Below are positions 15,995 to 24,703 of a DNA stretch of 64,000 bases, one piece after another. The position numbers and the translations under genes were made by a program. Below the pieces are notes generated by a model. That model made no database searches. It saw only the letters and a program-made list of their open reading frames with translations, and was not told the origin of the DNA. Location: NCBI RefSeq assembly GCF_000379685.1, contig NZ_KB903290.1, positions 348,406 through 412,405 of the forward strand, written 5' to 3'. Each line of letters begins with the position of its first letter. The first letter of the stretch is position 1. Origin of the DNA: Catelliglobosispora koreensis DSM 44566 (lineage in GTDB: Bacteria > Actinomycetota > Actinomycetes > Mycobacteriales > Micromonosporaceae).

Positions 15995-17674
15995 GTGACT
16001 GGATTCCACCGGTTTCGGGCCGGGCTTGAACCTAGTGATTCGCTTGAAAGTCTGTCGGCAGGGGGATTGAGCCTCGATCAGGTCGTGTCATCGTTCGGCG
16101 ATGCGAGGGTTCGGGCCGCCGCGATGCACGACAGGATTCGGGAGCTGGTCCGGCGCCCACGGTCGCGTGGCTACCCACCTTGGATTTTCATTTCGTACCG
16201 CTGGGAAGGCCCAGAGGCGAAAGCCTGGGTCCGGCGCCTCGCGGATCGCTTGCGCGAGCGTGGTTTTCGGGTCCATTTGGATCAGGACGAGCTGCCTGTA
16301 TCAGACGTCGGGCCGCACGGGATTGAAATTGGGCGATTCGTGGCGCAGATTGTTGATTGCCACTATTTTCTGCGAGTGGTTACGAGAGGTTTGGCAGTCG
16401 CCGCCAACCATGAGTGGATCGGGGAAGAGAGCCAGCTCGCTGGGTGGCTGTCTGAGTTCGGGCAGGTGCAGATTGATTTGGTCAAAGAGTGGCCAGCGCC
16501 TGACGCCGAGGAGAACAGTTTCCAGGTGAGCTTGGAGGACGTGCGCGGCTATCTGCATCAAGGCAAGACAATCAGCATCCTGGAGCAGATGGAGCGCAAG
16601 AGCATCCTAGTCGTCGACATCTCGCAGGATCCCGGCGACCTTTCAGCTTTGGACCAGGTGCTTGACTACCGTGGTCTGACACTGTCCAAAGAGGAAGAAG
16701 AACAGCTGGTCTGCTTCATGGAGCAGGCAGCTCCGCTATTGGATGCTCGCGACGGCGCAAAGCTATTTGGCTTGCTTCAGGCGAACGCCGCCATCGCGGA
16801 TACCGATGAGTGGACGCAAGTATTCGCTCATGCCTATGCGCTGGCGGGCCGGACCAAGGAGGCCGCAACGTTCGCCCTGAACGTTCTTGAGATGACCACG
16901 CCACTGCTCGAGACCAAATGGGACATGTGCCTTCTGCTATGGGACCTTGGGCGGAAGGCCACCGCTCTGCACTACATGTGTGCGATGAGAATCTTGGGCG
17001 GCCGTTTCGACCTCAAGGTGACCGGGATGATCGCTGACATCCTTGATGACCTCGGCTGCCACTTCGAGGCACTCAACTTCTATCAGTACGCCTTGGCGCT
17101 GGCCCGAAACCAAGCTGACAAACAGATCGCGTTCGGTGTGGCAAATGAACTGCGGCGGGCGTCACGGGGTGGAAGGCCAGACGATCGGATGTTTCGCGAA
17201 GCCCGAGCTGAAGCTAGGGCGAAATATGGGAACCTGCCAGCCTGGCTACTCAACGACACCGCGTACGTCTATCTATTTCGGTTCGGTGATGGTGAAAGCG
17301 CGCTGCCTCTCCTCCAAGAGGCCATCCAATCGGATCCCGCCCATGTGAACGCGTGGATCAATCTGATCGCCGCTCTCGTCACCCTGAGGCGTGAGAAAGA
17401 AGCCGTAAAAGTGCAACTGGCCGCCCGCGAGCTGTTCCCAGCCGAGCCAAGGCTGAGGTGGCTACCGCCTCCTATCGAGGTTCATCTCGCCATCCCTGCC
17501 GCCAGCCACGAGTGCGGCACTTGCCGATCTCAATTTCGAGCCCATGATGGCTTCCTCTGTGGACATTGCGGAGCAGCGTGCGGTCACAACAGACCTTGTG
17601 CCGCTTGTGGGCATCGCCAGAAAACTGACACGCGCTGTCCCGTGTGCGGAGCTTCATCACTTCGGCGACGCTAG
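15995..17674 (+). CDS. TIR-like domain protein with TPR-like helices and C-terminal zinc ribbons
   Basis: 559 residues from the leaderless GTG 15995 (the frame is open back to 15845). Residues 62-200 have a TIR fold: PPWIFISYRWEGPEAKAW (strand A, box 1), LRERGFRVHLDQDELP (strand B) and GEESQLAGWLSEF, where a Glu lies near the catalytic position of TIR NADases. Residues 260-500 are helical and repeat-like (TPR: AEAL/GDGESALPLLQEAIQSDP, HVNAWINLIAALVTL). The last 45 residues hold four Cys pairs, probably double zinc ribbons. Such TIR-repeat proteins act in stress or phage-defence signalling; here there is no defence partner gene next to it. No signal peptide. Confidence 0.75.
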   Translation: MTGFHRFRAGLEPSDSLESLSAGGLSLDQVVSSFGDARVRAAAMHDRIRELVRRPRSRGYPPWIFISYRWEGPEAKAWVRRLADRLRERGFRVHLDQDELPVSDVGPHGIEIGRFVAQIVDCHYFLRVVTRGLAVAANHEWIGEESQLAGWLSEFGQVQIDLVKEWPAPDAEENSFQVSLEDVRGYLHQGKTISILEQMERKSILVVDISQDPGDLSALDQVLDYRGLTLSKEEEEQLVCFMEQAAPLLDARDGAKLFGLLQANAAIADTDEWTQVFAHAYALAGRTKEAATFALNVLEMTTPLLETKWDMCLLLWDLGRKATALHYMCAMRILGGRFDLKVTGMIADILDDLGCHFEALNFYQYALALARNQADKQIAFGVANELRRASRGGRPDDRMFREARAEARAKYGNLPAWLLNDTAYVYLFRFGDGESALPLLQEAIQSDPAHVNAWINLIAALVTLRREKEAVKVQLAARELFPAEPRLRWLPPPIEVHLAIPAASHECGTCRSQFRAHDGFLCGHCGAACGHNRPCAACGHRQKTDTRCPVCGASSLRRR

Positions 17675-17863
17675 GACTGGCAAACGCACGCCAGCAGTCT
17701 CACATCAATCCACCGGGGCTGGTCTGGGTCCCCGCCCGGGCATTATCGCCCCATCCCGCTCGATGCTCACCCTGTTCCGGCGAATCCACCCCGGTCAGCT
17801 GGATTATCGGCGATAGTCGGCCATATCTGGACCGGTATTGCCACAAAGACGGGGGAGGGGCAC

Positions 17864-19003
17864 ATGCCGAGCATTCTCCGAGATTCGCCAGGGCCCGGTG
17901 AGACGATCATCCGCCGGGCCAAAACCACGACATACACCAACGGCCGGGGCTTGTTGCCCTGGCTCCTCGCGGCGCTTCTGGTGCCGCTTGCGCTGGCCTG
18001 GCTCTGGTTGTATCCAGGCGGTGGCCGTGAACGCATCGAGAACGATTTGAGCGACAAGGCCCGCGGCGCGTTATCGGCCGCAGGGTTTGGCGGTGCCGGG
18101 CTCGCGTTCAACGGTGCCGACGCCACTGTGTGCGGAATCGCAGCAGGACAAGAGGAAGCGGCACGGGCCGCGGTCAAATCGGTCTCCGGCATCAACAACG
18201 TACGTGTCGCGGCGGCTGGAGACACGTCATGCGGTCCGGTCGGTGGCGGGACGAATCCCACCACGGCAGGTTCGCTAGCCGCCGAGGTGCGTGACAACGC
18301 GTTGGTACTCAACGGAATCGTGCCCGATGAAGCGGCAAAGGCACAACTCGTGCAGGCCGCCACCGCGACAGCCGGTGGCCGTGCTGTGGTTGACAACCTG
18401 ACAGTGCAGTCAGGTGTCCAGTTGCCTGCTACCGCAGCGGAAATGGGCACCGTCGCCGGAATCCTGGCTGCCGTGCCCGGCGAGCACCAGCTCCAGTGGA
18501 ACGGCTCGACAGTGACACTGACGGGAACGGTGCCAACCGAGCAGGACAAGGCGAACGCCGAGCAGATGGTGAAGCAGGCCGCTCCAAGCGCGACAGTCGA
18601 CAACCAGCTGACCGTCTCCGGAGCGGGTGGCACCGTCGACAAGGCGGCCCTGCAGCAGAACATCGACGCGGCACTGCGTGCGCGGCCAGTGACGTTTGAG
18701 CCTGACTCGGCGACCCTTACCGCGCAAGGAAACCAGACCCTAGAAGAAATCGCGCCGATGCTGGCTGCCGCGACAGGCGTGGCGGTACGCATCGAGGGGC
18801 ACGTGGCCGCGGTTTCCTCGCCCGTCGCCGGCCAGGAGCTGAGTGAACAGCGAGCACAGGCCGTGATGCAAAAGCTGGTGGACCTCGGAGTGCCCGTGGG
18901 ACAGCTGAGCGCACAGGGCCTTGGCGACAGCGATCCGGTCGCCGACAACAACACCGCAGAGGGCCAAGCGCTCAACCGCCGTGTCGAGATCACTGTCCAA
19001 TAG
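17864..19003 (+). CDS. BON-OmpA domain membrane protein, OmpATb/ArfA-like
   Basis: 379 residues, RBS GGGGAGGGG. One N-terminal membrane helix (LLPWLLAALLVPLALAWLWLY, residues 31-51), then three BON-like repeats (about 60-270; NNVRVAA, LVLNGIVPDEAAKAQLVQAA, VTLTGTVPTEQDKANAEQMV) and an OmpA/MotB peptidoglycan-binding-like end (FEPDSATLTAQGNQTLEEIA, LSEQRAQAVMQKLVDLGV, ALNRRVEITVQ). Mycobacterial ArfA has the same order and is linked to acid adaptation. The classical TD-x10-LS-x2-RA-x2-V pattern is partly degenerate (LSEQRAQAV kept). Confidence 0.88.
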   Translation: MPSILRDSPGPGETIIRRAKTTTYTNGRGLLPWLLAALLVPLALAWLWLYPGGGRERIENDLSDKARGALSAAGFGGAGLAFNGADATVCGIAAGQEEAARAAVKSVSGINNVRVAAAGDTSCGPVGGGTNPTTAGSLAAEVRDNALVLNGIVPDEAAKAQLVQAATATAGGRAVVDNLTVQSGVQLPATAAEMGTVAGILAAVPGEHQLQWNGSTVTLTGTVPTEQDKANAEQMVKQAAPSATVDNQLTVSGAGGTVDKAALQQNIDAALRARPVTFEPDSATLTAQGNQTLEEIAPMLAAATGVAVRIEGHVAAVSSPVAGQELSEQRAQAVMQKLVDLGVPVGQLSAQGLGDSDPVADNNTAEGQALNRRVEITVQ

Positions 19004-19013
19004 GGAGGCTAAA

Positions 19014-19595
19014 ATGGGATACCTTTTCAGGCAAGTATGGTTGTGGTGTCTGCTGTCGTTCCTGCTCGGCTCACTGATGACCTGGCTCATCATGCGGGCG
19101 ACGAGACGGCCAAAGGTTGAGGTGACCGAGGAACGGATTCAGGGACCAAGCCTCACCGAGCGTCCCACCAGGAGCCCTATGGCCACTGATACGTCAGCGC
19201 CGCCACGGTCTGGTGTGGACACTGGCCGGACTTCTGCCATGGATCTCGACTCAAGGCAGGCAACAGGAGCCGCGGCCGCGGGGGCCACAGTCGCTGGAGC
19301 GGCCGCCACTGGGCGCTCGATGACGCCGCCGTCGGAGAAGGCCTCGCTGAACGATTCAACGATGCGCATCGTGGAACCGGGTCCATATCCCGGCTCGGCA
19401 CGGCCCAATGCCGATGGTTCCCCTCCATCACGCGAATACCTGGTGAAGGGAAACATGAACTCGATGCTGTACCACACCACCGAGTCGCCGTCTTATCGCG
19501 AGACGCGGGCGGAGATCTGGTTCCGCACACCAGCCGAGGCGGAAAGCGCTGGCTTCACGGCGTGGAACCGTAACCCGAAACAAGCCAGAAGGTAG
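19014..19595 (+). CDS. ArfC-like membrane protein with 'sunset' domain
   Basis: 193 residues from ATG 19014, RBS AGGGAGG, 10 nt after the OmpA-like gene. One N-terminal helix (LFRQVWLWCLLSFLLGSLMTWLIM), a low-complexity Ala/Thr/Pro linker (about 45-120) and a conserved end: GNMNSMLYHTTESPSYRETRAEIWF, AEAESAGFTAW. This end is found in ArfC-type partners of ArfA in actinobacteria. The two gene products probably form one envelope complex. Confidence 0.8.
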   Translation: MGYLFRQVWLWCLLSFLLGSLMTWLIMRATRRPKVEVTEERIQGPSLTERPTRSPMATDTSAPPRSGVDTGRTSAMDLDSRQATGAAAAGATVAGAAATGRSMTPPSEKASLNDSTMRIVEPGPYPGSARPNADGSPPSREYLVKGNMNSMLYHTTESPSYRETRAEIWFRTPAEAESAGFTAWNRNPKQARR

Positions 19596-19601
19596 AAAAG
19601 A

Positions 19602-19640
19602 CGCACGTGACCGCCCGCAAGCAGCGGGCGGTCACGTGCG
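19602..19640 (+). terminator. Hairpin after the Arf-like pair
   Basis: A perfect 17-bp stem (19602-19618 with 19624-19640, arms begin CGCACGTGACC) around AAGCA. Ends both the plus-strand Arf-like operon and possibly the minus-strand DUF6131 gene. Confidence 0.85.
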
Positions 19641-19652
19641 CTTACCGCTCAG

Positions 19653-19808
19653 CTAATACCAGTATCGGCGGCCGAGAACCGGCCGGTTGAGACCCCCGAG
19701 CAACATGAGAACTGCGCCGACCACGAGCAGGATTATGCCAATGGTCGTCAAGATGCCTATGCCCGTCAGCCATCCGGCTAGCAGGAGAACTAGACCCAAA
19801 ATCAACAT
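19653..19808 (-). CDS. Small hydrophobic DUF6131-type protein
   Basis: 51 residues: ATG 19808, GGAG ribosome site 5 nt upstream, TAG at 19653. Sequence is two membrane helices (LILGLVLLLAGWLTGIGIL, TIGIILLVVGAVLMLLGGL) and a tail ending GRRYWY, as in the actinobacterial DUF6131 family. Function unknown. Confidence 0.85.
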   Translation of the reverse strand: MLILGLVLLLAGWLTGIGILTTIGIILLVVGAVLMLLGGLNRPVLGRRYWY

Positions 19809-19911
19809 TCGAGCTCCATGGGGACTTGGACTACGTGCGATTCCATCTCTGTACCCACCTCGCCCGGCACAGGAAACCTAAACGTCGTCGCCAGTTGCTC
19901 TGGTGTTGTAG

Positions 19912-20919
19912 CTAAGGCGTCTTAGGGCCGATGCCGTCGGCCGGTGTGGGGCGTACCCCCAACCCGTGCTGGACGCTGAGGAACCGGTAGGTGACCTGCT
20001 TGAGTGTCCACAGCAGGTAGCCCCGCTCGGCCTGGACGATGTCACGGTTGTCCGCATGGGACACCTTGCCCACCACTACCCAGTTGTTGGGGGCCGAAAC
20101 CACGACGGCCTCGCTTGCCCGCCCGGCAGCGGACCCGATCGCATCACGTGCGGCCCGGGCATCCTCGTCGGTGGTGTAGAGCACCGCCGTGAAGTCAACG
20201 ACCGCATCGCTGTCGTCGGTGGTGAATACCCCATGGAGGGTACGAACGCAGCCCGTCCCGCCCACGGGAAGTACCCCCGCGCAGCCCGCCTTGTCGCTAG
20301 CCGACACTCGCCGCAGTGTGTCGCCAGACGCTGTCCAGGTCTCTTCAGGGAACGCTTCGGCAGCCCCATATGGCGTGGGAGCCGCCTGCGCGATTCCGAT
20401 AGCCAGACCGGCCAGCATCGTTGTCGCGAACGCCCCGCACAGCAGGTGTGTTTTGCGCCCGGCCAGGCTTTCCTGCTTCAGGAACGACACCAGCACCGCA
20501 CACACGACAAAGCCGGCGAGCCCAGCCAGGCCCCACAGGAGACCGTCGGACATCTGGTAGGAGCCAGGTCCTTTGAACAGCTTGCTAAACGACGACCCGC
20601 GACCGGGGACAAACGTCCACGACGTGACCACGATAGGCACCGAGAGCACAAAGTATGCCGCCTTGACCAGCTTGCTCATCCGCTTGAACGCGAGCACCCC
20701 GGCCGCGATCGTGGCTATCGGCAAGGCAACGATCAGCCATCCAGCGGTGGTCATTCCCGTTGCGGTGCAAGCCGTTGCTTGACAGGCGAACTCGATTACC
20801 GCGGTACGCACGTATCTTCCAACGAACGCTACGCCGAAGATGACGGCGATCACGGCAGCGATGGCGAGCAGGCCGAATAAAGGAGCGAAGCGGCTCTTCT
20901 GAGTAACAGGGGAAGTCAC
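19912..20919 (-). CDS. Membrane protein with extracytoplasmic C-terminal domain
   Basis: 335 residues. Five hydrophobic helices in the first 190 residues (LFGLLAIAAVIAVIFGVAFV, GWLIVALPIATIAAGVL, AAYFVLSVPIVVTSW, LAGLAGFVVCAVLVSFL, FATTMLAGLAIGIAQAA), then a 140-residue domain with two Cys (KAGC, TGC) and repeats of VVDFTAVLYTTDEDA and NNWVVVGKV that resembles a small alpha/beta sensor. No known family recognised. Confidence 0.7.
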   Translation of the reverse strand: MTSPVTQKSRFAPLFGLLAIAAVIAVIFGVAFVGRYVRTAVIEFACQATACTATGMTTAGWLIVALPIATIAAGVLAFKRMSKLVKAAYFVLSVPIVVTSWTFVPGRGSSFSKLFKGPGSYQMSDGLLWGLAGLAGFVVCAVLVSFLKQESLAGRKTHLLCGAFATTMLAGLAIGIAQAAPTPYGAAEAFPEETWTASGDTLRRVSASDKAGCAGVLPVGGTGCVRTLHGVFTTDDSDAVVDFTAVLYTTDEDARAARDAIGSAAGRASEAVVVSAPNNWVVVGKVSHADNRDIVQAERGYLLWTLKQVTYRFLSVQHGLGVRPTPADGIGPKTP

Positions 20920-20962
20920 GGGAGGCGATCATAGCCAGTGCCGTCAACGCCTCTCGTCGTGC

Positions 20963-20996
20963 CGCCTAGGAGCGCTCTATTCAGCGCCCCTAGGCG
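20963..20996 (-). terminator. Terminator after the SDR gene
   Basis: CGCCTAGGAGCGCT, loop CTATTC, AGCGCCCCTAGGCG: a 14-bp stem with one mismatch, 10 nt past the stop of the minus-strand SDR. Confidence 0.65.
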
Positions 20997-21005
20997 AGCT
21001 CTTGC

Positions 21006-21911
21006 CTAGGGTTCTCGCGCGATGGCCGCACCAAAGGTGTACGTCACGCCCGTGAAGTCCTCGGACAACTCCCAAAGGCGGCGGGCTGTTTCAAGCGAAG
21101 TCGCTGTCGCGATGGGCTGCTCGATTTTGGGATGCCCACCGCGCCCTGGGCCAAAGTACTGTCCACTTTGGACCGATGGATCAGTGGCCGCGTACAACTG
21201 GCTCAACACGCCCTTTTCGACGGGCTGAGCGAAAAGCTTGTTACTGAGCGGGCCTAGCAGCTTGAAGATGCCTGTGGGCCCTGTGGTTTGCAGGTTGGTA
21301 GCAGCGTATCCAGGGTGCGTGATGAGGCTGCGCACGCCCGAGCCGGCTGACCGCAAACGGCGGGCGAGCTCGAGGCCGAACAGGACGTTGGCGAACTTTG
21401 ACTGCGCGTAAAAGGCAAGCGGTGAATACTTTTTGGCTCCCGTTAGATCGTCGAAGTGGATGTGGCCGCGGCGGTGCAGGTCAGAGCTGACGGTCACGAC
21501 ACGATCGGTTATCTGCGGCAGCAACAGTCCCGTGAGCGCGAAGTGGCCGAGATGGTTGCCGGCGAACTGGCTTTCGTGTCCTTGCTTGCTCAGCACGCGC
21601 GGCGGCATCATCACTCCGGCGTTGTTGACGAGAACGTCGATGCGGGTTTGCTTGAGCTCTTCGGCGAGCTGGCGAACCGTGTCGAGGTCGGTGAGATCGG
21701 CGATGTTGAGCTGAAGGCTGGCGCCAGGCACCTGACCGGCGATCGCGGCGAGCGCTGTTCTGCCCTTTTCCGGGTTGCGGACAACCATGATCACGTTGGC
21801 ATGGTGGCGTGCTAGCTCCAGTGCGGTGACATAGCCGAGGCCGCTGTTGGCGCCGGTCACCAGGAACGTGCGCCCGGCCTGGTCCTGGATGTTCTGCGCT
21901 GTCCAAGTCAT
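21006..21911 (-). CDS. Short-chain dehydrogenase/reductase
   Basis: 301 residues. NAD(P) site TGANSGLGY (residues 20-28), NNAGVM, catalytic Ser in VTVSSD and Y-x3-K in FYAQSKFANV. Resembles WW-domain-oxidoreductase/retinol-dehydrogenase type SDRs that reduce or oxidise lipids and xenobiotics. Divergent from a TetR gene, the usual arrangement for a repressor and its target. Confidence 0.9.
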   Translation of the reverse strand: MTWTAQNIQDQAGRTFLVTGANSGLGYVTALELARHHANVIMVVRNPEKGRTALAAIAGQVPGASLQLNIADLTDLDTVRQLAEELKQTRIDVLVNNAGVMMPPRVLSKQGHESQFAGNHLGHFALTGLLLPQITDRVVTVSSDLHRRGHIHFDDLTGAKKYSPLAFYAQSKFANVLFGLELARRLRSAGSGVRSLITHPGYAATNLQTTGPTGIFKLLGPLSNKLFAQPVEKGVLSQLYAATDPSVQSGQYFGPGRGGHPKIEQPIATATSLETARRLWELSEDFTGVTYTFGAAIAREP

Positions 21912-21934
21912 ACTTCACAGCATGCCGCGTGTGG

Positions 21935-21978
21935 CACTGAGTGTCAACAGTGGCTCAGTGTGACGAATCAGCTATGAT
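21935..21978. promoter_or_regulatory. Divergent promoter with inverted repeat CACTGAG/CTCAGTG
   Basis: CACTGAG (21935-21941) and CTCAGTG (21954-21960) are perfect inverted arms with a 12-nt spacer between the SDR and TetR genes. TATGAT (21973-21978) ends 7 nt before GTG 21986, a leaderless arrangement. The repeat is a plausible TetR operator for both genes. Confidence 0.55.
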
Positions 21979-21985
21979 GAACGGC

Positions 21986-22567
21986 GTGACCTTCGGAAAC
22001 CTCGCCCAGCGCAAACGCCAGCTCGTCCGCGACGAGCTAGCCGAAGCCGCGCTGAAGCTGCTCGCTTTTCGGGGCTTCGAAGAAACGACCATCGATGAGA
22101 TCACTGCGGCGGCCGGAGTGTCCCGCCGAACCTTTTTTCGGTACTACAAGTCCAAAGAGGACGTCATCATCGAGTTTCTCGGGCACGTGGGGGAGGAGAT
22201 GCAAGCCGCTCTCGCCGCTCGTCCCGCCAGCGAAACGCCCACCCAAGCGTTGCGCCAGACGCTAACCGTGTTCACTGACGCCTGTGTGGCGTACCCGGAA
22301 AAATCTGTTCGTCTTACCAGGCTGATTCTCACCACACCCTCTTTGACGGCGCGTTACCTTGAGCGGCAACTCGAATGGAAGAACAAGCTCGCCGCGCAAC
22401 TTCAGAAACGCTTAGGTGGCAAGAACAATCTGCGTCCCGTCGTCCTCATAGGAATGGCCTTTGCCGCTCTAGACGCAGCGCTGGACACCTGGTCGGCCAG
22501 CGACGGCAAGCAGGATCTCGCCGAGCTCCTCGACGAGGCCTTCGCGATCGCCTTCTCCGCTGACTAA
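21986..22567 (+). CDS. TetR-family repressor
   Basis: 193 residues from GTG 21986, 8 nt after a TATGAT -10 box; ATGs at 21974 and 21977 would overlap that box. N-terminal HTH: ALKLLAFRGFEETTIDEITA, GVSRRTFFRYYKSKEDVI. The C-terminal part is a helical ligand domain. Likely controls the divergent SDR and itself; ligand unknown. Confidence 0.9.
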   Translation: MTFGNLAQRKRQLVRDELAEAALKLLAFRGFEETTIDEITAAAGVSRRTFFRYYKSKEDVIIEFLGHVGEEMQAALAARPASETPTQALRQTLTVFTDACVAYPEKSVRLTRLILTTPSLTARYLERQLEWKNKLAAQLQKRLGGKNNLRPVVLIGMAFAALDAALDTWSASDGKQDLAELLDEAFAIAFSAD

Positions 22568-22572
22568 GCGAC

Positions 22573-22898
22573 TTCGCGTTGCTGCACACGACGAACCTGC
22601 TGTCCGGGATGACGTAGCGACGGTCGCCGCCACGGTGCTGTTCACGTTCGGGTTCGGCATTTGCATGTACCTGACGTTGCGGGCGACCAGGAACCTGCTG
22701 TGGCCGATCCTGCTGCATGGCCTGTACGACCCGGCCCTGTTCCTTGCCACCGGTGGCATCGACGCCGCCGCCGAGACAGGATCGCAAAGTGTGTTCCTCG
22801 CGCTGGCCGCTCCGGCCAACATTGTCTACATCCTCATAGGGGTGGCCGGGCTGATCCTGGTGCGGGGCAAGGCCACGGCCACACAAACCGCTGCCTGA
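22573..22898 (+). pseudogene. C-terminal remnant of a CPBP (CAAX-type) membrane protease
   Basis: Motif 2 is readable as FALLHTTNLLSG (22573) but runs into TAG; the rest continues one frame over as VAATVLFTFGFGICMYLTLR, motif ILLHGLYDP, and a last helix (VYILIGVAGLILV). So there is a frameshift near 22605. The N-terminal half with the EExxxR glutamates is missing, as the stretch starts right after the TetR stop. CPBP proteases cleave within membranes; this copy cannot work. Confidence 0.75.
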
Positions 22899-22902
22899 GG
22901 CG

Positions 22903-23790
22903 CTAGGTGGTTGTTTGCGCGTCTTTGGCGGCTTGGATGAAGGCCCGAAACAGTGAGGTCTCGTTGACCGTGCGCCACACCGGTGCGTAACGCAACAGCG
23001 GTGCGTCGGTGATGGGGACGAAGGTGATGTCACTGCGCTGCCGTGAGGCGGCCGCGTGCGCGCCGACGGGGGATACGACGTTGCCTGTCCCAATGACGGT
23101 GAAGGCCTCTTCGAGCGTGGCCACGTTGGCTCCCGCCCGGATGGGCCGCCCGGCTGGTGTCATGAGTGGGGTGTGTGCTTCCCATACATAGTCCGGGATG
23201 GGGCCATCGGGCCGCACCACGAGGTATTCGCCGAGATCCTCCATCGTGACGTGATCCCGGCTGGCCAGGCGATGGTCTGCGGCCACGGCTAGCGTCAGCG
23301 GTTCGGTGTAGAGCTGCGGCCCGACCGTGAGATCAGGCTCACGCACAGGCAGCCACACCACGGCGATATCGATGCGGTCGGCGCGTAGCGCACCGAAGGG
23401 GTCGGTGGGCAAAACCTCGCGCATGCGCAGCTCACATTGCGGGTGCCGCTGCCGGAACAGGTCGATCACCGAAGCGATCTGCTGATAGTGGGTGGCCATG
23501 GTGCCGATCGTCAACGCCCCAGCCTGCCCACGAGCAGACGTAGTGGCCTCATCAATGCCAGCCATGATCTCGCCATAACCGGCTTTGAGCCGGTCGCGGA
23601 GCCGTTCCCCGAGCGGGGTCAGCCGCACGCTGCGGCTCGTGCGCTCGAACAGGGCCCCGCCAATGCGGCGCTCCTGCTGTTTGATCGACTGACTGACGCG
23701 TGCCTGTGACACCCGGAGGCGCTCTGCCGTACGCCCGAAATGGAGTTCTTCGGACAGCGTCACGAAGATCTCGATGTCACGTAGCTCCAC
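22903..23790 (-). CDS. LysR-family transcriptional regulator
   Basis: 295 residues. HTH in residues 3-60 (IEIFVTLSEELHFGRTAERL, VSQARVSQSIKQQERRIG, ALFERTSRSVRLTPLG), then a LysR substrate-binding domain (about 90-290; LTIGTMATHYQQ, IDIAVVWLPV). Divergent from the AhpD-like gene across about 360 nt, the usual arrangement for LysR regulators and their target. Confidence 0.92.
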   Translation of the reverse strand: MELRDIEIFVTLSEELHFGRTAERLRVSQARVSQSIKQQERRIGGALFERTSRSVRLTPLGERLRDRLKAGYGEIMAGIDEATTSARGQAGALTIGTMATHYQQIASVIDLFRQRHPQCELRMREVLPTDPFGALRADRIDIAVVWLPVREPDLTVGPQLYTEPLTLAVAADHRLASRDHVTMEDLGEYLVVRPDGPIPDYVWEAHTPLMTPAGRPIRAGANVATLEEAFTVIGTGNVVSPVGAHAAASRQRSDITFVPITDAPLLRYAPVWRTVNETSLFRAFIQAAKDAQTTT

Positions 23791-24152
23791 CAGGCCCTCT
23801 CCTTCAGTCTCTGTGCAATCCGGAAGTTTACGGCCGTTACCTGAAAACGGTCGGAGGCGGGGGAACGCGCATAACGTCCGACGATAACCGGTGGCTTAAA
23901 CGGCGATTCGATCTTTTGCGTTGTTCGCACCTACCGCCGCGACGATCGTGGAATCCATGCAGTGCGTCTACTGGAGAGAGGCTTGTCATGAATCGCCGGA
24001 AGAGATGGCTCCTGTTGGTACGCCGTCCTGGAGGTATCCCGCGGCGGTTTAGAGCCCGTCACCGTCACCCCCTTACGACGTCATCAGCGTCCCGGGGACC
24101 GCCCTCAGCATGCCGCACATGCCCGTTCTATCAATCAAGTGAGGAGCACAAC
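23791..24152. other. Intergenic region between LysR and AhpD-like genes
   Basis: 362 nt. I see no complete gene. An ATG at 23988 has a good site (GGAGAGAGG) and is in frame with the AhpD-like gene, giving 55 extra arginine-rich codons with no conserved look; it may be an upstream short ORF or a degraded gene. LysR sites are expected here but I could not single one out. Confidence 0.5.
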
Positions 24153-24626
24153 ATGCAAGCCCGTCTCAACGTCTTCGGCAGCCCCATCGCCACCAAAATG
24201 ATCAAGCACATCTTGTCGGCGTCCAAAGTGGCCGCCGACTCGGCGCTGCCAGCCACCACGCAGGAGCTGGTAAAGATTCGCGCCAGTCAAATCAACGGAT
24301 GCGGCTACTGCGTCGACATGCACACGAAGGACGCGGCCGCCGCTGGCGAGACCCCAGCGCGCCTCAACCTCGTCGCAGCGTGGCGCGAAGCCACGGTTTT
24401 CAGCGACGCCGAGCGCGCCGCACTGGAGCTGGCCGAGCAGGGCACCCGTATCGCGGATGCCGCGGGCGGAGTCTCCGATGAGGTCTGGGCCAATGCCGCC
24501 AAGCATTACGACGATGAGCAGCTGATCGCTCTGGTGTCTCAGATCGCCCTCATCAACGCCTTCAACCGGCTCAACGTCGTCCTCCAGATGCCAGCTGGTG
24601 GCTACCAACCCGGCCAGCATTTCTAA
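24153..24626 (+). CDS. Carboxymuconolactone decarboxylase/AhpD-like protein
   Basis: 157 residues from ATG 24153, site GAGGAG. The AhpD-type redox core is present: QELVKIRASQINGCGYCVDMHTKDA, with C-x2-C followed by H (residues 49-56). Members act as alkylhydroperoxidases or relatives of decarboxylases. The next gene (DUF1772) and the divergent LysR suggest a small oxidative-stress or aromatic-response unit. Confidence 0.9.
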   Translation: MQARLNVFGSPIATKMIKHILSASKVAADSALPATTQELVKIRASQINGCGYCVDMHTKDAAAAGETPARLNLVAAWREATVFSDAERAALELAEQGTRIADAAGGVSDEVWANAAKHYDDEQLIALVSQIALINAFNRLNVVLQMPAGGYQPGQHF

Positions 24627-24645
24627 CCGAGCACGCCCGAGATGT

Positions 24646-24678
24646 GTGGTGCCAGCATTTTCGCCGTGCTGGCACCAC
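24646..24678 (+). terminator. Hairpin between AhpD-like and DUF1772 genes
   Basis: GTGGTGCCAGCA and TGCTGGCACCAC form a perfect 12-bp stem with a 9-nt loop, 20 nt past the AhpD-like stop. It may attenuate read-through into the next gene. Confidence 0.65.
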
Positions 24679-24703
24679 GCTCTCCCCATTAAGGAGCATC
24701 GTC

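Noticed and set aside
19966..20880. Plus-strand frame of 304 codons
   Set aside because: Antisense to the minus-strand membrane protein, which has clear helices; the plus frame has no ribosome site.
24620..24690. Hairpin 24646-24678 as an IS terminal repeat
   Set aside because: There is a single hairpin between two genes, with no transposase and no target duplication; it is better read as a terminator.
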